Positions 41,790 through 51,163 of a stretch of 64,000 nucleotides of DNA are shown here, in pieces. The DNA is taken from contig DAONFG010000001.1 of NCBI GenBank assembly GCA_035403465.1, positions 62,001 to 126,000 on the forward strand, read 5' to 3'. The position numbers and the translations under genes are program-made. Each line of letters starts with the position of its first letter. Within the stretch, counting starts at the first letter, position 1. Under the pieces are notes generated by a model. The model was not told where the DNA came from. It worked only from the letters and a program-made list of their open reading frames with translations, and did no database searches. This stretch comes from JAAYBQ01 sp035403465. GTDB lineage: Bacteria; Spirochaetota; UBA4802; UBA5550.

Positions 41790-43316
41790 CTATGATAAAT
41801 ATTTCTGAAGAGAGTCGAATTTGATGTTAATTAAAGGTTTTAGAAAATCAAGGATCTCTTCAGCTATCTGTTTTACACCGCCTCTTACCTCTGACTCAAT
41901 ATTCAGCGGAATAACCGGGTCATGAAGTGACAGCCTCATGAGGAACCACCCGTCTCCATTACCGGAAGAACAGGATACCCGGACCCCTTCATAATTTTCA
42001 GGAACAATAGACCAGCCCTTTCTGGAAAGTACAAATTTTTCCAGCGATCCAATGATGTTTTTTCCCTGTGTTGTAAAATTCGCATCAAGAAGTGATATGC
42101 GGAATTCCTTCTCCTCTGCAGGATGCCGGAGATCCTTTATCAGCGACGATATTACCGCGTTTTTTTCAATACGGAGTTTCGCCATTTCAGCAATGATTTT
42201 TACAACAAGGTATGCACCGTCGTCCAGGAAAAAGTTTTCTTTAATTGCTCCGTGGCCTGAAGTTTCGATCGCCAGGTGACAATCTTTACCTTCAGAGTTG
42301 AGCCTGATCGCTTCATTGATTACATTTTTATATCCGCGCCTGAACCTGTGGTGCCTGCCGCCGAGAGTGTTGTTAATAAAATCCGCGAGGCCGTCAGATG
42401 TGACAGAATCAGTTACTATCGTTGTTCCGGGATGTTCTTTAAGTATGATTGATGCAATGAGAGCAATCAGTGAATTACGATTGATTATCGTTCCATCTGA
42501 ATCGACAATTGCCGCCCTGTCGACGTCAGTATCAAATATTATTCCAAGGTCAGCCTTTGAGGCGAGGACTGCCGACTGGATTGATTTCATAGCGTCATCA
42601 TTTTCAGGATTTGGTTCATGGTTGGGAAACATGCCGTCAGGTTCAAGAAACTGGCTTCCGGAAGTATCCGCGCCGAGCGGTTTCAGAACTTTTTCAACGA
42701 AAAATCCGCCTGCACCGTTGCCTGCATCAACTATTATCTTTAAACCTGAAAGGGGCTTCTCAGTAACTGCTCCGGCGATTCCTTTACTGATTTTTTCTGC
42801 AAGAAACGCGGAGTAGACATCCATGAGACCGGGTTCTGCAGCGGACGCGGAGGTTATCTTCTCGGGAGCCAGTTTTTCCGCGATTGATATAAGGGCGGAT
42901 ATGTCATTCTTTTCAAGTCCGCCATCAGCAGTAAAGAACTTGAACCCGTTCCTGTTGTACGGCAGGTGACTGGCTGTAATCATGACAGATCCGCTGCAGC
43001 TGAATTCCATCATAATCGTGCTCATAAACATGGCAGGGGTTGAAGCAAGTCCGAAGTTTTTTGCCGATGCGCCGGTGGATTTTATACCGCTGATAATTCC
43101 TGCCTTGAGAGGTTCTGCTGTGATTCTTGAATCGTTTCCCACGGATATGACAAGTTTTTCCGGTGTACAATGCATTTTATCCGCGAGCCAGAGGGTGAAA
43201 GCCCTGCCGAATAAAGATGCAATTTCCGGGTTCAGGTTTACCTGCTCTTTTTCAGTTGCGATTGCGACGCCGCGAAGATCAGAGCCGTTCTGTAATTTTT
43301 TTAAATCTGTATTCAT
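41790..43316 (-). CDS. Phosphomannomutase/phosphoglucomutase
   Basis: Alpha-D-phosphohexomutase of 508 residues. The active serine S116 lies in ITASHLPYNRNG, the metal loop reads DTDVDRA (about 262-268), the sugar-binding loop ETSGHG near 352, and the phosphate-binding region is C-terminal. Interconverts hexose 1- and 6-phosphates for envelope sugars; whether glucose, mannose or both is not decided. The TASHLPYNRNG loop is typical of a subgroup also found in plant chloroplasts. GGAGT ribosome site. It is 91 bases upstream of purD. Confidence 0.93.
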   Translation of the reverse strand: MNTDLKKLQNGSDLRGVAIATEKEQVNLNPEIASLFGRAFTLWLADKMHCTPEKLVISVGNDSRITAEPLKAGIISGIKSTGASAKNFGLASTPAMFMSTIMMEFSCSGSVMITASHLPYNRNGFKFFTADGGLEKNDISALISIAEKLAPEKITSASAAEPGLMDVYSAFLAEKISKGIAGAVTEKPLSGLKIIVDAGNGAGGFFVEKVLKPLGADTSGSQFLEPDGMFPNHEPNPENDDAMKSIQSAVLASKADLGIIFDTDVDRAAIVDSDGTIINRNSLIALIASIILKEHPGTTIVTDSVTSDGLADFINNTLGGRHHRFRRGYKNVINEAIRLNSEGKDCHLAIETSGHGAIKENFFLDDGAYLVVKIIAEMAKLRIEKNAVISSLIKDLRHPAEEKEFRISLLDANFTTQGKNIIGSLEKFVLSRKGWSIVPENYEGVRVSCSSGNGDGWFLMRLSLHDPVIPLNIESEVRGGVKQIAEEILDFLKPLINIKFDSLQKYLS

Positions 43317-43507
43317 TTGTACTCCGTAATCAAATCCTTAAACCGGTTAGAATTATGTGTCAATAAAATTATAACCGGTACAGGGATTCATGAATGATGT
43401 AGTTGAAAAAAATGCCTGACAAAATTATACTTTACATGAAAAGCAGAATAAAAGGTTATTATAAAAAATAAGAATGCAATTTCCGGGAGACGGCGAGAGG
43501 TTTAAAT

Positions 43508-44542
43508 ATGGCAATTACATACAAGGATTCAGGTGTCGACGTTGAGGGTGGAAACAGGTTTGTTAAAAAAATCGCGCCTTTTGTACGCAGTACATTCACC
43601 CCGGATGTTCTTGCTGATATAGGCGGTTTCGGTTCATTATATGCCGCAAATTTTAAAGAGATGGATGAGCCGGTCCTGGTTTCCGGTACTGACGGTGTTG
43701 GTACAAAACTCAGGATAGCGCAGATGATGAACAAACATGACACAATCGGTATAGACGCCGTTGCAATGTGCGTGAATGACATTATTACCAGCGGCGCGAA
43801 GCCTCTGTTTTTTCTTGATTATATTTCGTGCGGAAGTCTGAAAGGTGATACGCTTGTTGACGTGGTAAAGGGAATTGCACAGGGCTGCCTGGAGAGCGGA
43901 TGTTCGCTCGTGGGCGGCGAAACAGCAGAGCACCCGGGTATAATGAAAGATGATGAATATGACATAGCAGGATTTGCCGTGGGTGTTGTGGATAAAAAAA
44001 AGATTATAAACGGAGAAAGAATACTGGCAGGTGATGTAATAATCGGAGTTCCTTCGAGCGGTGTCCATTCAAACGGTTTTTCCCTGGTAAGGAAACTGCT
44101 TCTTGAAATCAGGCAGTACAGGCTTGATCAGCATATTGAGGCCTTAGGCGGCAGGCTGGGGGATGTTCTCCTTACACCTACAAAACTGTACGCAAAGGCT
44201 CTGCTGGGCTGTATTAATGCGGGCGCAGATGTTAAAGGGGTAGTTCACATAACAGGCGGCGGATTTTACGAGAATATCCCGAGGATACTGCCTGACACGG
44301 TTTCTGTAAAGATTGAAAAAAAATCGTATCCCATGCTCCCGGTATTTGACCTGCTGAAAAAAGAGGGGAATATAGCAGAGCGGGAGATGTACACCACTTT
44401 CAATATGGGAATCGGCCTGATGCTGTTTTGTGACCGGAAACATGCCGACCTGGTTATACGGACAATGAAGGCTAATGGTAATGATGCCTATATTATCGGG
44501 GAGACTGTTGCTTCAGGCGGGGATAGAGTCGTTCTGTCATAA
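43508..44542 (+). CDS. purM: Phosphoribosylformylglycinamidine cyclo-ligase (AIR synthetase)
   Basis: Fifth step of purine synthesis. 344 residues with YKDSGVDVEGGNRFV at the start, SGTDGVGTKLRIAQ, DYISCG, LVGGETAEHPGIM and GVPSSGVHSNGFSLVR, all PurM motifs. Complete length. GAGAGG ribosome site. It is divergent from the phosphohexomutase gene and 69 bases upstream of a secreted unknown protein. Confidence 0.97.
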   Translation: MAITYKDSGVDVEGGNRFVKKIAPFVRSTFTPDVLADIGGFGSLYAANFKEMDEPVLVSGTDGVGTKLRIAQMMNKHDTIGIDAVAMCVNDIITSGAKPLFFLDYISCGSLKGDTLVDVVKGIAQGCLESGCSLVGGETAEHPGIMKDDEYDIAGFAVGVVDKKKIINGERILAGDVIIGVPSSGVHSNGFSLVRKLLLEIRQYRLDQHIEALGGRLGDVLLTPTKLYAKALLGCINAGADVKGVVHITGGGFYENIPRILPDTVSVKIEKKSYPMLPVFDLLKKEGNIAEREMYTTFNMGIGLMLFCDRKHADLVIRTMKANGNDAYIIGETVASGGDRVVLS

Positions 44543-44611
44543 AAAAGCGAATTTAATTTAAGAATTCTGCCGATAAGATGAAGAGGGAGAATCCATAATC
44601 CGAGGGAAGAG

Positions 44612-45358
44612 ATGCGCAGACTGAATATATTTATTGTAATTATCTTACTGGCTGCGGCCGGTTTCAGCCAGAATACGGTTGATACAAAAACAGTGACTGA
44701 CGGGAAGACCGGAGCAGTTGATACAAAGACAACAACAGATACTAAAACTGAAGGTGCCAATGGCACAGAGAAGAAAGAATCTGATATACAGAAACTTCCG
44801 GTCGGATATGGGGACCTTGCCTGGGGCATGTACCTTTCTGATGCCAGGCCTAAAATCGCAGGCGTTCTTGTTTATACAGATGAGAAAAAAATCATTGTAT
44901 CAAAAGATGGAGACCTTGAATACAGGTACGGGTTCTTTTATATCGACCCGACCGTTGTTGAAGATGAGGTACCTGTTACCGGAACTGAAGTGAAGACAGA
45001 AGGAACAGAAACCGTAACCACGGATACTACAGCAGCTGTCACAGAAGAAAAAAAGGATGAAGGAAAACTTTTCTACGTATCACTCAATTTTCCTTATCTT
45101 GATAAAGATTCAGTGTATAATAAAATCAAAAAGAAATACGGTGTTCACTCCGGTGATAACATCAGGGATAACCAGGGCGCGATAGCCTGGAACAGTGATG
45201 ATACAATTATTATCATGTGGGTTGACAAGTATAAGAAAAAGCCATATTGCAGACGCGTAGTCTACATCAGTAAAAAAATATCAAAAGAGCTGAATGATTA
45301 TACTTACAAGATTTTTAATAAAAAAGAAATGGACCTTATAAAGAAATTTAATCCCTAA
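44612..45358 (+). CDS. Secreted protein of unknown function
   Basis: 248 residues not recognised. Signal peptide MRRLNIFIVIILLAAAGFSQ, then a low-complexity T/D/K stretch (about 21-55) and a globular domain that begins LPVGYGDLAWGMYLSDARPK. A second T/E-rich linker stands at about 125-150. The C-terminal half resembles small periplasmic domains rich in K/Y. The GAGGGAAG ribosome site confirms the ATG at 44612. Alone, followed by the structured region at 45.4 kb. Confidence 0.78.
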   Translation: MRRLNIFIVIILLAAAGFSQNTVDTKTVTDGKTGAVDTKTTTDTKTEGANGTEKKESDIQKLPVGYGDLAWGMYLSDARPKIAGVLVYTDEKKIIVSKDGDLEYRYGFFYIDPTVVEDEVPVTGTEVKTEGTETVTTDTTAAVTEEKKDEGKLFYVSLNFPYLDKDSVYNKIKKKYGVHSGDNIRDNQGAIAWNSDDTIIIMWVDKYKKKPYCRRVVYISKKISKELNDYTYKIFNKKEMDLIKKFNP

Positions 45359-45387
45359 TAAATACGGGGTAAACCTTTCCGGCCCCC

Positions 45388-45539
45388 AGCCGATTAACAC
45401 TTACTGCTGTATTTACTTATTTCGGCTTCCCCCATAGGGGGCTTCATAAACTTAATCGGCTTTTGGATCATTCTCAAGTGCATAAACCCCTTCCGGGGGT
45501 GGCAGATATTTGTGTATGAACAGTAATAGTATCTCTGCC
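45388..45539. ncRNA. Highly structured intergenic region, unknown RNA or terminator cluster
   Basis: AGCCGATTAA (45388-45397) pairs with TTAATCGGCT (45452-45461). Inside lies a CCCCC-ATA-GGGGG hairpin (45429-45441), and 45388-45393 can alternatively pair with TCGGCT at 45422-45427. A further hairpin ACCCC/GGGGT (45486-45500) and a possible stem GGCAGA/TCTGCC (45501-45506 with 45534-45539) follow. Only a TTTT run at 45461-45464 suggests termination. No riboswitch family is recognised. Confidence 0.45.
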
Positions 45540-45651
45540 GGGGCATTGAGTCAATATTACGTGAAATGAGGATAGAAACAAGTCAGGAGAGACCCGTAAA
45601 AATTCCGCATGACCTTTCCTCTTATAACATTTATTACCACAGGAGATAATT

Positions 45652-46452
45652 ATGAAACGAAGAGAAGCTATAATTATAATTTTATCTATAATCGCCGTTG
45701 TTACAACAGCTATTACCTCATATTATGCGGCTAAAACTTCGGCGGCAGGTTATGTAAAAAAATACACTGATGCATGTTATGAAATTGAACGTGGTTATAT
45801 TGAAAGCATACCTGTATTCCGCGACTATGCGACACCCGCACTTGTGGCAGAGCTGCAGAAGTATAACCTTGCTGCACACGGCCTGCAGGTCGTTAAAACC
45901 GGAATCAATCCAATGCATAACGAAAAAGAAATCATGGAGAATGTAAAAAACGGGAAACTGGCCGAAGTGAAATCGGATAATGAATTTTTTTATTTTCATA
46001 ACGTTCAGAAGCAGTACAGGTACCTTACACCCGGTACAATCAGGGGATTAAGACTTGTCACTGAACGTTTCCAGCAGAAAATAAAGGCTCACCGCGACGG
46101 CCTGCCTCAGGTTAAAATTGCAATATCGTCAGTAATCCGGACTGTTGATTACCAGGAGAAAATTTTCGGGAGAAAATTTGTATCGGTACACAGCTACGGC
46201 GGATGTTTTGATATTTTTTTTGATGATTATTTTGTTGTGGTTCCAGATCCGGAGACAGGGAGTGGAATCCGGAAAAGTATCGGTAGCGTGCTGCATACAA
46301 GGTTCGGTTTCCTGATGGGTGATGCATTACGCGAACAATTCAGGACGATACTTATGGAGACCCTGATCGAACTCCAGCGCGAAGGCGTGCTATACGTATT
46401 CCTTGAGGATGACAGGCGCTGTTATCATATAACAATTCTTCCCGTGAAATAG
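45652..46452 (+). CDS. DUF5715-like, M15-type peptidase-related envelope protein
   Basis: 266 residues with one N-terminal membrane helix (about 6-28) or signal anchor. The C-terminal domain has SSVIRTVDYQEKIFG, then HSYGGCFDIFF, where H and D would bind zinc, and a late CYHITIL histidine. This pattern fits D,D-carboxypeptidase-like (M15) folds and the DUF5715 family. A cell-wall peptidase role is a guess from fold. AGGAG ribosome site eight bases ahead. It is alone between the structured region and the convergent repeat-protein gene. Confidence 0.7.
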   Translation: MKRREAIIIILSIIAVVTTAITSYYAAKTSAAGYVKKYTDACYEIERGYIESIPVFRDYATPALVAELQKYNLAAHGLQVVKTGINPMHNEKEIMENVKNGKLAEVKSDNEFFYFHNVQKQYRYLTPGTIRGLRLVTERFQQKIKAHRDGLPQVKIAISSVIRTVDYQEKIFGRKFVSVHSYGGCFDIFFDDYFVVVPDPETGSGIRKSIGSVLHTRFGFLMGDALREQFRTILMETLIELQREGVLYVFLEDDRRCYHITILPVK

Positions 46453-46520
46453 ACAAACTACATCATAAAAGTTAACGGCGCTCTCCTGCACCATGTTTTT
46501 TTATACAGGAATACAACGAT

Positions 46521-49500
46521 TTACCTGGAAAGAATAAACACAGGGACCAGGTCTATTCCGTCACTTAAACCTGAAAGAGCCTTTCCTATAACGGTTCCGG
46601 TTTTATCAAATGAATCAATTTTACCGCGCATCCCGCAGCCTGGAGTATCTGAGGAAACGATCAGGTCGCCTGGTTTAACAGGGTTGTTCCTGGCATCAAT
46701 TCTGCAAAGCACCTTCCCGGCAAGTGCGACCGGGTAGATTTTCTCCTCTTTTCCGCTGTTGTTGATTGTAATAAGCGGATTCCCTGATACAACACCTATC
46801 ACTGCAGGATTATATCCGGTCCTGGACCTTGACAGTATGGAGTTCCCGGAATCGCTTACCGCAAGAATATCTCCTGCTGTAATATATTCTGCGTCATCGA
46901 CCTCAAAGTATTCAACAAGTCCTCCAGGAAAGTCACCGGAACTTTTACCCTGTTTAAAAGCAGCCTGGCCGTTAAACTCGGAACTGCCGAGTACCAGCAG
47001 TCCCTTCCCTTCGCCTGAAAGCGAAGTGTTTTCATCATACTGTTTCAGCAGTGTACCTGAACCGTCAGCAACAAGGGAATATGCATGTTCGCTGGAGAAA
47101 ATCCCGCCTGCACCGAATCTTGAAAGACCAGCCACGCCTGCACCAGAAGAGGATTTTCCGGATGATTGCCCGCGTACACCTACATGGCTGCTATGCCCGA
47201 ATACGCCGTATGAATAAACCTTTTCTTTTGTCCCGGTTCCAGCCACGCCTGTAATACCTATTGAGTATTTTTCGCTTGAAGAGTTATTTCCATATATGAC
47301 AGAGGATCCGTCTGAAGGGGGGGTGATGTCCCTGAACGGTTCAGACTTGTTTTCTTTTATTGAAATGGACCCCGTGTGGCTGTTGAAATTATGTTTTAAA
47401 GGCGCGTAGTCATGGTTGTGTGGCAGAGGTTCCCTGCTGTCAAAGAGGCGGCTGTCATTGGACTGCACTGCAACTTCAGGAAGCGAGTCACCGTCTGAAG
47501 CGAAACGCATGATGCCATAATTTTTTTCAGTGGCATGTTTCAGCCTTTTATCGTTCCCCTGGACAGCTATTCCTGAACGGTCTTCACCGTCATCTGCAAG
47601 TTCTACTATACCGGGATTGATAGTGCTGGCCGGTTTAAGTCTTTTGTCATTCCCCTGGACCGCTGTTAATTCATCAGTGCCGCCGTCAATGGCGAATTTA
47701 ACAATACCCTTTGTCTGGGCTGTCGCATCTTTCAGTCTTTTATCATTTCCCTGAACGGCAACACCTGCCCTGTCTTCGCCGTCTTCGGCTAACTCCACAA
47801 TTCCTTTTGCCTGCGTATTCGCGTCTTTAAGACGTTTGTCGTTACCCTGAACGGCAACACCAGCTTTGTCTTCGCCGTCTTCGGCTAACTCCACAATACC
47901 CTTTGCCTGTGTATTCGCATCTTTAAGACGTTTGTCATTACCCTGAACGGCAACACCTGCCCTGTCTTCGCCGTCTTCGGCCAGCTCAACTATACCTTTA
48001 ACCTTGGTTGTAGCATCCCTTAACCTTCGGTCATTTCCCTGTACTGCTGTGTAAGGTTCTATTCCACCGTCGGGAGAAAATTTTAATATACCAGGAGCTG
48101 ATTCAGTTGCATCTTTCAGCCTTTTGTCGTTCCCCTGGACAGCAACACCTGCCCTGTTTTCGCCATCCTCTGCAAGTTCCACAATGCCTTTTGCCTGTGT
48201 GGTTGCGTCTTTAAGACGTTTGTCATTACCCTGAACAGCAACGCCGGTCTTGTCTTCACCATCCTCGGCAAGCTCGACAATACCCTTTGTTTGGGTTGTT
48301 GCATCCTTCAGCCTTTTGTCATTCCCCTGGACAGCGGTATTGGCTAGCTCCTCGCCGTCCTCGGCAAGTTCTACTATACCCTTGTCACGGGTTGTTGCAT
48401 CTCTTAACCGGCGGTCTGAAGCAAGAACAACGGAATCATCGGATGATTCTCCATCATTCGCTATTTTAACAATTCCCCTGTTGAAGGATGAGGCCTCCTT
48501 AAGCCTGCTGTCGCTGGCCTGGACAACAGCGCCGGAATCAGTACCACCGTTCAGCGATAGCCTGCATATTCCGGATTTCTCTGTAGTTGCAGGTTGTATC
48601 CTGGAATCATTTCCTGAAACAACGGAATGATCTATATATTCGCCGTCAGCGCATATCCTTACAATCCCGAAGTTTTCATTAGTGGCGTGCTGAATTCTTG
48701 AATCATTTGATTGAACAACTGCCCCGGGATTGGTCTCCCTGTTGTGGGCAAGCTTGACTATGCCGGGCTTCGTTTCAGTTGCCAGCTGAAGCCTTGAATC
48801 ATCGGCCTGTACAGCAAGGCCGGGAGTAGATTCATTATTGTTTGCAAGCTGGATGATCCCTTTAAACACTGTTGATGCATCCCGGAGCCTGCTGTCCGAC
48901 GCCTGAACAACTGTACCGGGAAGGTTCTCTCCATCCCTTGCAAGCCGCGCCATTCCCGCGTGAAATACTGACGCATGAGGTGTAATATCGCCCATGTTGT
49001 GGGTGTGGCTGTGATTCATCGGTGCTGCGGATATTTCAATATCTGTAATCTTGAGAGCGTATGAACCGTTTATCAGTCTCCTGACAGGTGATTCAATCCT
49101 TACATATCTCGCGGGCCTGATATCTGTTATCCAGAAATATCTTTTTGCATTTTCGCCGTCGAAATTCTTCTCCTGGAAAAGGGTAATCCATATATCTTCA
49201 TCTATTGATGTTTCTACGTGAAACTGTTCAGGGAACCCGTCGATTCCCGCGACCATAAGCAGCCTGTTTATGCAGTAGATTCTCCCGAGGTCTATAATGA
49301 GAGATTCGCGTGCAGAAGAGGTTTTTGGTTCAGACTCCCAGTGGTCACTATTGTTCCCTGTGAACATTCTTTCAGGTCCGCAGCCTTCAAGCGAGCTGGA
49401 TGCAGTAACTGAAGTGAGCCCGTAAAGTCCGGCATCGATTTTTCCTATCTCGGCATAGTAGCTGGACTGAACAGCGGCCGGGTCGGTGATGACAAGCTTC

Positions 49501-49859
49501 AGGTAACGCAGAACAGTAAGCGGGATGAAAATTTCATGATAGTTTGAAGTAAGAGATGTGTTTGATTCGGAATAGAGAATGCACCATTCATTTGCATCGG
49601 AACTGCCTTCAAAACGAAAACCAACGGGGAAAGTAGATGTACCGTTTGAGGATGCTTCGAGACGCAAATAATCGACCGGAACATTTTTTTCAAAATCGAT
49701 TATCACCGATTCCTTGATAGGAGCCGACCTCTTTTTTGTACACCAGAAACCTTTATCGGAAAGGATATTTGCAGCCTGCGATGCGTCATTTTCGCTGCTT
49801 GTGCTGGCATGAATTGAACCTTTATGAAGTCTTTTTTTACAGATATCTATAAAATCCAT
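46521..49859 (-). CDS. Discoidin-domain protein with sixteen 32-residue tail-fibre-type repeats
   Basis: About 1112 residues from the ATG at 49859 (GGAG six bases ahead; a TTG frame start at 49934 is less likely). The N-terminal 300 residues hold two F5/8 type C (discoidin) domains, each with LIIDLG/VIIDFE and ARYVRIES/LRYLKLVI strands. Then come 16 tandem 32-residue repeats built on GIVELAEDGED and AVQGNDKRLKDA, as in phage tail-fibre-like proteins. Behind them stands a glycine-rich beta region (GVFGHSSHVGVRGQSSG) and a C-terminal domain with AGDILAVSDSG and IGVVSGNP. No signal peptide is visible, so export is unclear. Probably an extended surface or virion-like adhesin. Confidence 0.85.
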   Translation of the reverse strand: MDFIDICKKRLHKGSIHASTSSENDASQAANILSDKGFWCTKKRSAPIKESVIIDFEKNVPVDYLRLEASSNGTSTFPVGFRFEGSSDANEWCILYSESNTSLTSNYHEIFIPLTVLRYLKLVITDPAAVQSSYYAEIGKIDAGLYGLTSVTASSSLEGCGPERMFTGNNSDHWESEPKTSSARESLIIDLGRIYCINRLLMVAGIDGFPEQFHVETSIDEDIWITLFQEKNFDGENAKRYFWITDIRPARYVRIESPVRRLINGSYALKITDIEISAAPMNHSHTHNMGDITPHASVFHAGMARLARDGENLPGTVVQASDSRLRDASTVFKGIIQLANNNESTPGLAVQADDSRLQLATETKPGIVKLAHNRETNPGAVVQSNDSRIQHATNENFGIVRICADGEYIDHSVVSGNDSRIQPATTEKSGICRLSLNGGTDSGAVVQASDSRLKEASSFNRGIVKIANDGESSDDSVVLASDRRLRDATTRDKGIVELAEDGEELANTAVQGNDKRLKDATTQTKGIVELAEDGEDKTGVAVQGNDKRLKDATTQAKGIVELAEDGENRAGVAVQGNDKRLKDATESAPGILKFSPDGGIEPYTAVQGNDRRLRDATTKVKGIVELAEDGEDRAGVAVQGNDKRLKDANTQAKGIVELAEDGEDKAGVAVQGNDKRLKDANTQAKGIVELAEDGEDRAGVAVQGNDKRLKDATAQTKGIVKFAIDGGTDELTAVQGNDKRLKPASTINPGIVELADDGEDRSGIAVQGNDKRLKHATEKNYGIMRFASDGDSLPEVAVQSNDSRLFDSREPLPHNHDYAPLKHNFNSHTGSISIKENKSEPFRDITPPSDGSSVIYGNNSSSEKYSIGITGVAGTGTKEKVYSYGVFGHSSHVGVRGQSSGKSSSGAGVAGLSRFGAGGIFSSEHAYSLVADGSGTLLKQYDENTSLSGEGKGLLVLGSSEFNGQAAFKQGKSSGDFPGGLVEYFEVDDAEYITAGDILAVSDSGNSILSRSRTGYNPAVIGVVSGNPLITINNSGKEEKIYPVALAGKVLCRIDARNNPVKPGDLIVSSDTPGCGMRGKIDSFDKTGTVIGKALSGLSDGIDLVPVFILSR
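47424..48959 (-). repeat. Sixteen tandem 96-bp coding repeats
   Basis: The block from residue 301 of the protein (49859 start) holds exactly 16 in-frame units of 32 codons. Neighbouring middle units (around 47.76-48.0 kb) are nearly identical at DNA level, and outer ones are more diverged, a sign of expansion from the middle by duplication. Confidence 0.9.
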
Positions 49860-50025
49860 TTTATCTCCGGTTTTTATCATTATTGTACCGATCATAAGCT
49901 GCTGCACGGGACTACTTTCATATAGTTCAAACAATACTTCTGCTTTTGACAGGTTATAAAGGCGTTATGAAAGAAATTTAATCCTGTTTTTATTTGTGTC
50001 AATTAAAAATCAGGCAGAGTGTGAA

Positions 50026-50418
50026 TCATATCCGGTAGGTATTATAACATGCTATGGCAACTATGATCCCTGCCGCCAGCCTTATGATGGAATCAACGTA
50101 GACCATAATCCGCAGGTCTCTTGGTGTAAAATCGTTCTCGGCAGTTTTAAAAACTTCCCGGATTTTTTCAGGATATATAAGCAGAAACGGGCCGGTCAGT
50201 ACCATGAAAACACCTATCCAGAATATTATCCCGGCGAGATAGCCTTTAAATATCACAAGGGGAAATCCGGCAGCTATCAGAAAAATGCCATGTACAGGGA
50301 AATATTTTGAAATGACCCATCTTTTCCATAGTTTGAATAAACGTACCGGGAGGAATAATTCTGAAAAACCGATAAAAATCTGGAATAATCCGAAAAGAAT
50401 CATGTAGAGTTCAAGCAT
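50026..50418 (-). CDS. Small four-helix membrane protein of unknown function
   Basis: 130 residues with about four membrane segments (starting MLELYMILFGLFQIFIGF). Not recognised. The ATG at 50418 overlaps the stop of the upstream hydrolase gene (ATGCTTGA arrangement), indicating translational coupling. A frame beginning at a TTG at 50502 has no support. The position after the hydrolase and secreted-protein genes suggests a three-gene operon. Confidence 0.7.
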   Translation of the reverse strand: MLELYMILFGLFQIFIGFSELFLPVRLFKLWKRWVISKYFPVHGIFLIAAGFPLVIFKGYLAGIIFWIGVFMVLTGPFLLIYPEKIREVFKTAENDFTPRDLRIMVYVDSIIRLAAGIIVAIACYNTYRI

Positions 50419-51163
50419 AGAACCTACCAAGCCATTTAACAATATTTTTCCGGATAAGCTCCAGGTCCTGATCCGCGGTAAGATTATGGTCTCCGCGTTC
50501 AATTACAAGCTGCGTGCAATCTGTTCTGCAGTTTGAAACAAATAACCTGAAGTTCGAGAAATCTACAACATTGTCCTTTTTCCCATGTATCAGAAGAACG
50601 GGGCAGTTTACCTTTTTGACTGCATCGATCATGGAAACCTGAACGATTTCTTTAAAGAAGCCGTTATTGACACTTATGCCTGAAATTTCAAAGTATCCTG
50701 AATCGTCAAGCTGGAGAGCCTTCCCGGCAGTCATACCCGGGACTATCGCCAGCAGGTTAAGCGGTGTGGCGATAAGTACAAGCGATTCGACAGATACCGT
50801 TGCAGAAGCCGCGTAAAGCAGAGAAATCGTGGCACCCATGCTTGAGCCCATCAGGTGCAGTCTGCGTATCCCGCGCCTTCTGAATTCATCGACTGCGCAG
50901 CCGAGTTCATGAACCTGTTCCAAAAGTGAGATATTCTGTATGTTTTTATTAAAATTTTCTGCTGATGAGAAATTGAATGTCATCAAGTTATACCCGCAGG
51001 AGACAATGTCATGTGCAAGCCTGGTGATTTTATAACCGTCCTTACTGGAAAAAAGGCCATGGCTGAATATTATGCCGTTTTCAGACTCAGTATTATCACT
51101 GTATATGCGGGCTGATAGACTGGAGTTTTCTGTGCCGGGGAAAAGAAATTCCTCTGTGCGCAT
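50411..51163 (-). CDS. Alpha/beta-hydrolase
   Basis: 250 residues. The nucleophile elbow GSSMG lies near residues 106-110, an HG motif FSHGLFSS near 34 forms the oxyanion hole, and the acid and histidine are in HGKKDNVV and RGDHNLT. No signal peptide; cytoplasmic serine hydrolase (esterase or peptidase) of unknown substrate. It overlaps the secreted-protein gene by one base and the membrane-protein gene by eight. Confidence 0.9.
   Translation of the reverse strand: MRTEEFLFPGTENSSLSARIYSDNTESENGIIFSHGLFSSKDGYKITRLAHDIVSCGYNLMTFNFSSAENFNKNIQNISLLEQVHELGCAVDEFRRRGIRRLHLMGSSMGATISLLYAASATVSVESLVLIATPLNLLAIVPGMTAGKALQLDDSGYFEISGISVNNGFFKEIVQVSMIDAVKKVNCPVLLIHGKKDNVVDFSNFRLFVSNCRTDCTQLVIERGDHNLTADQDLELIRKNIVKWLGRFYA

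Noticed and set aside
47424..48959. CRISPR array
   Set aside because: Repeats are 96 bp, translated in frame and without spacers; they belong to a repeat protein.
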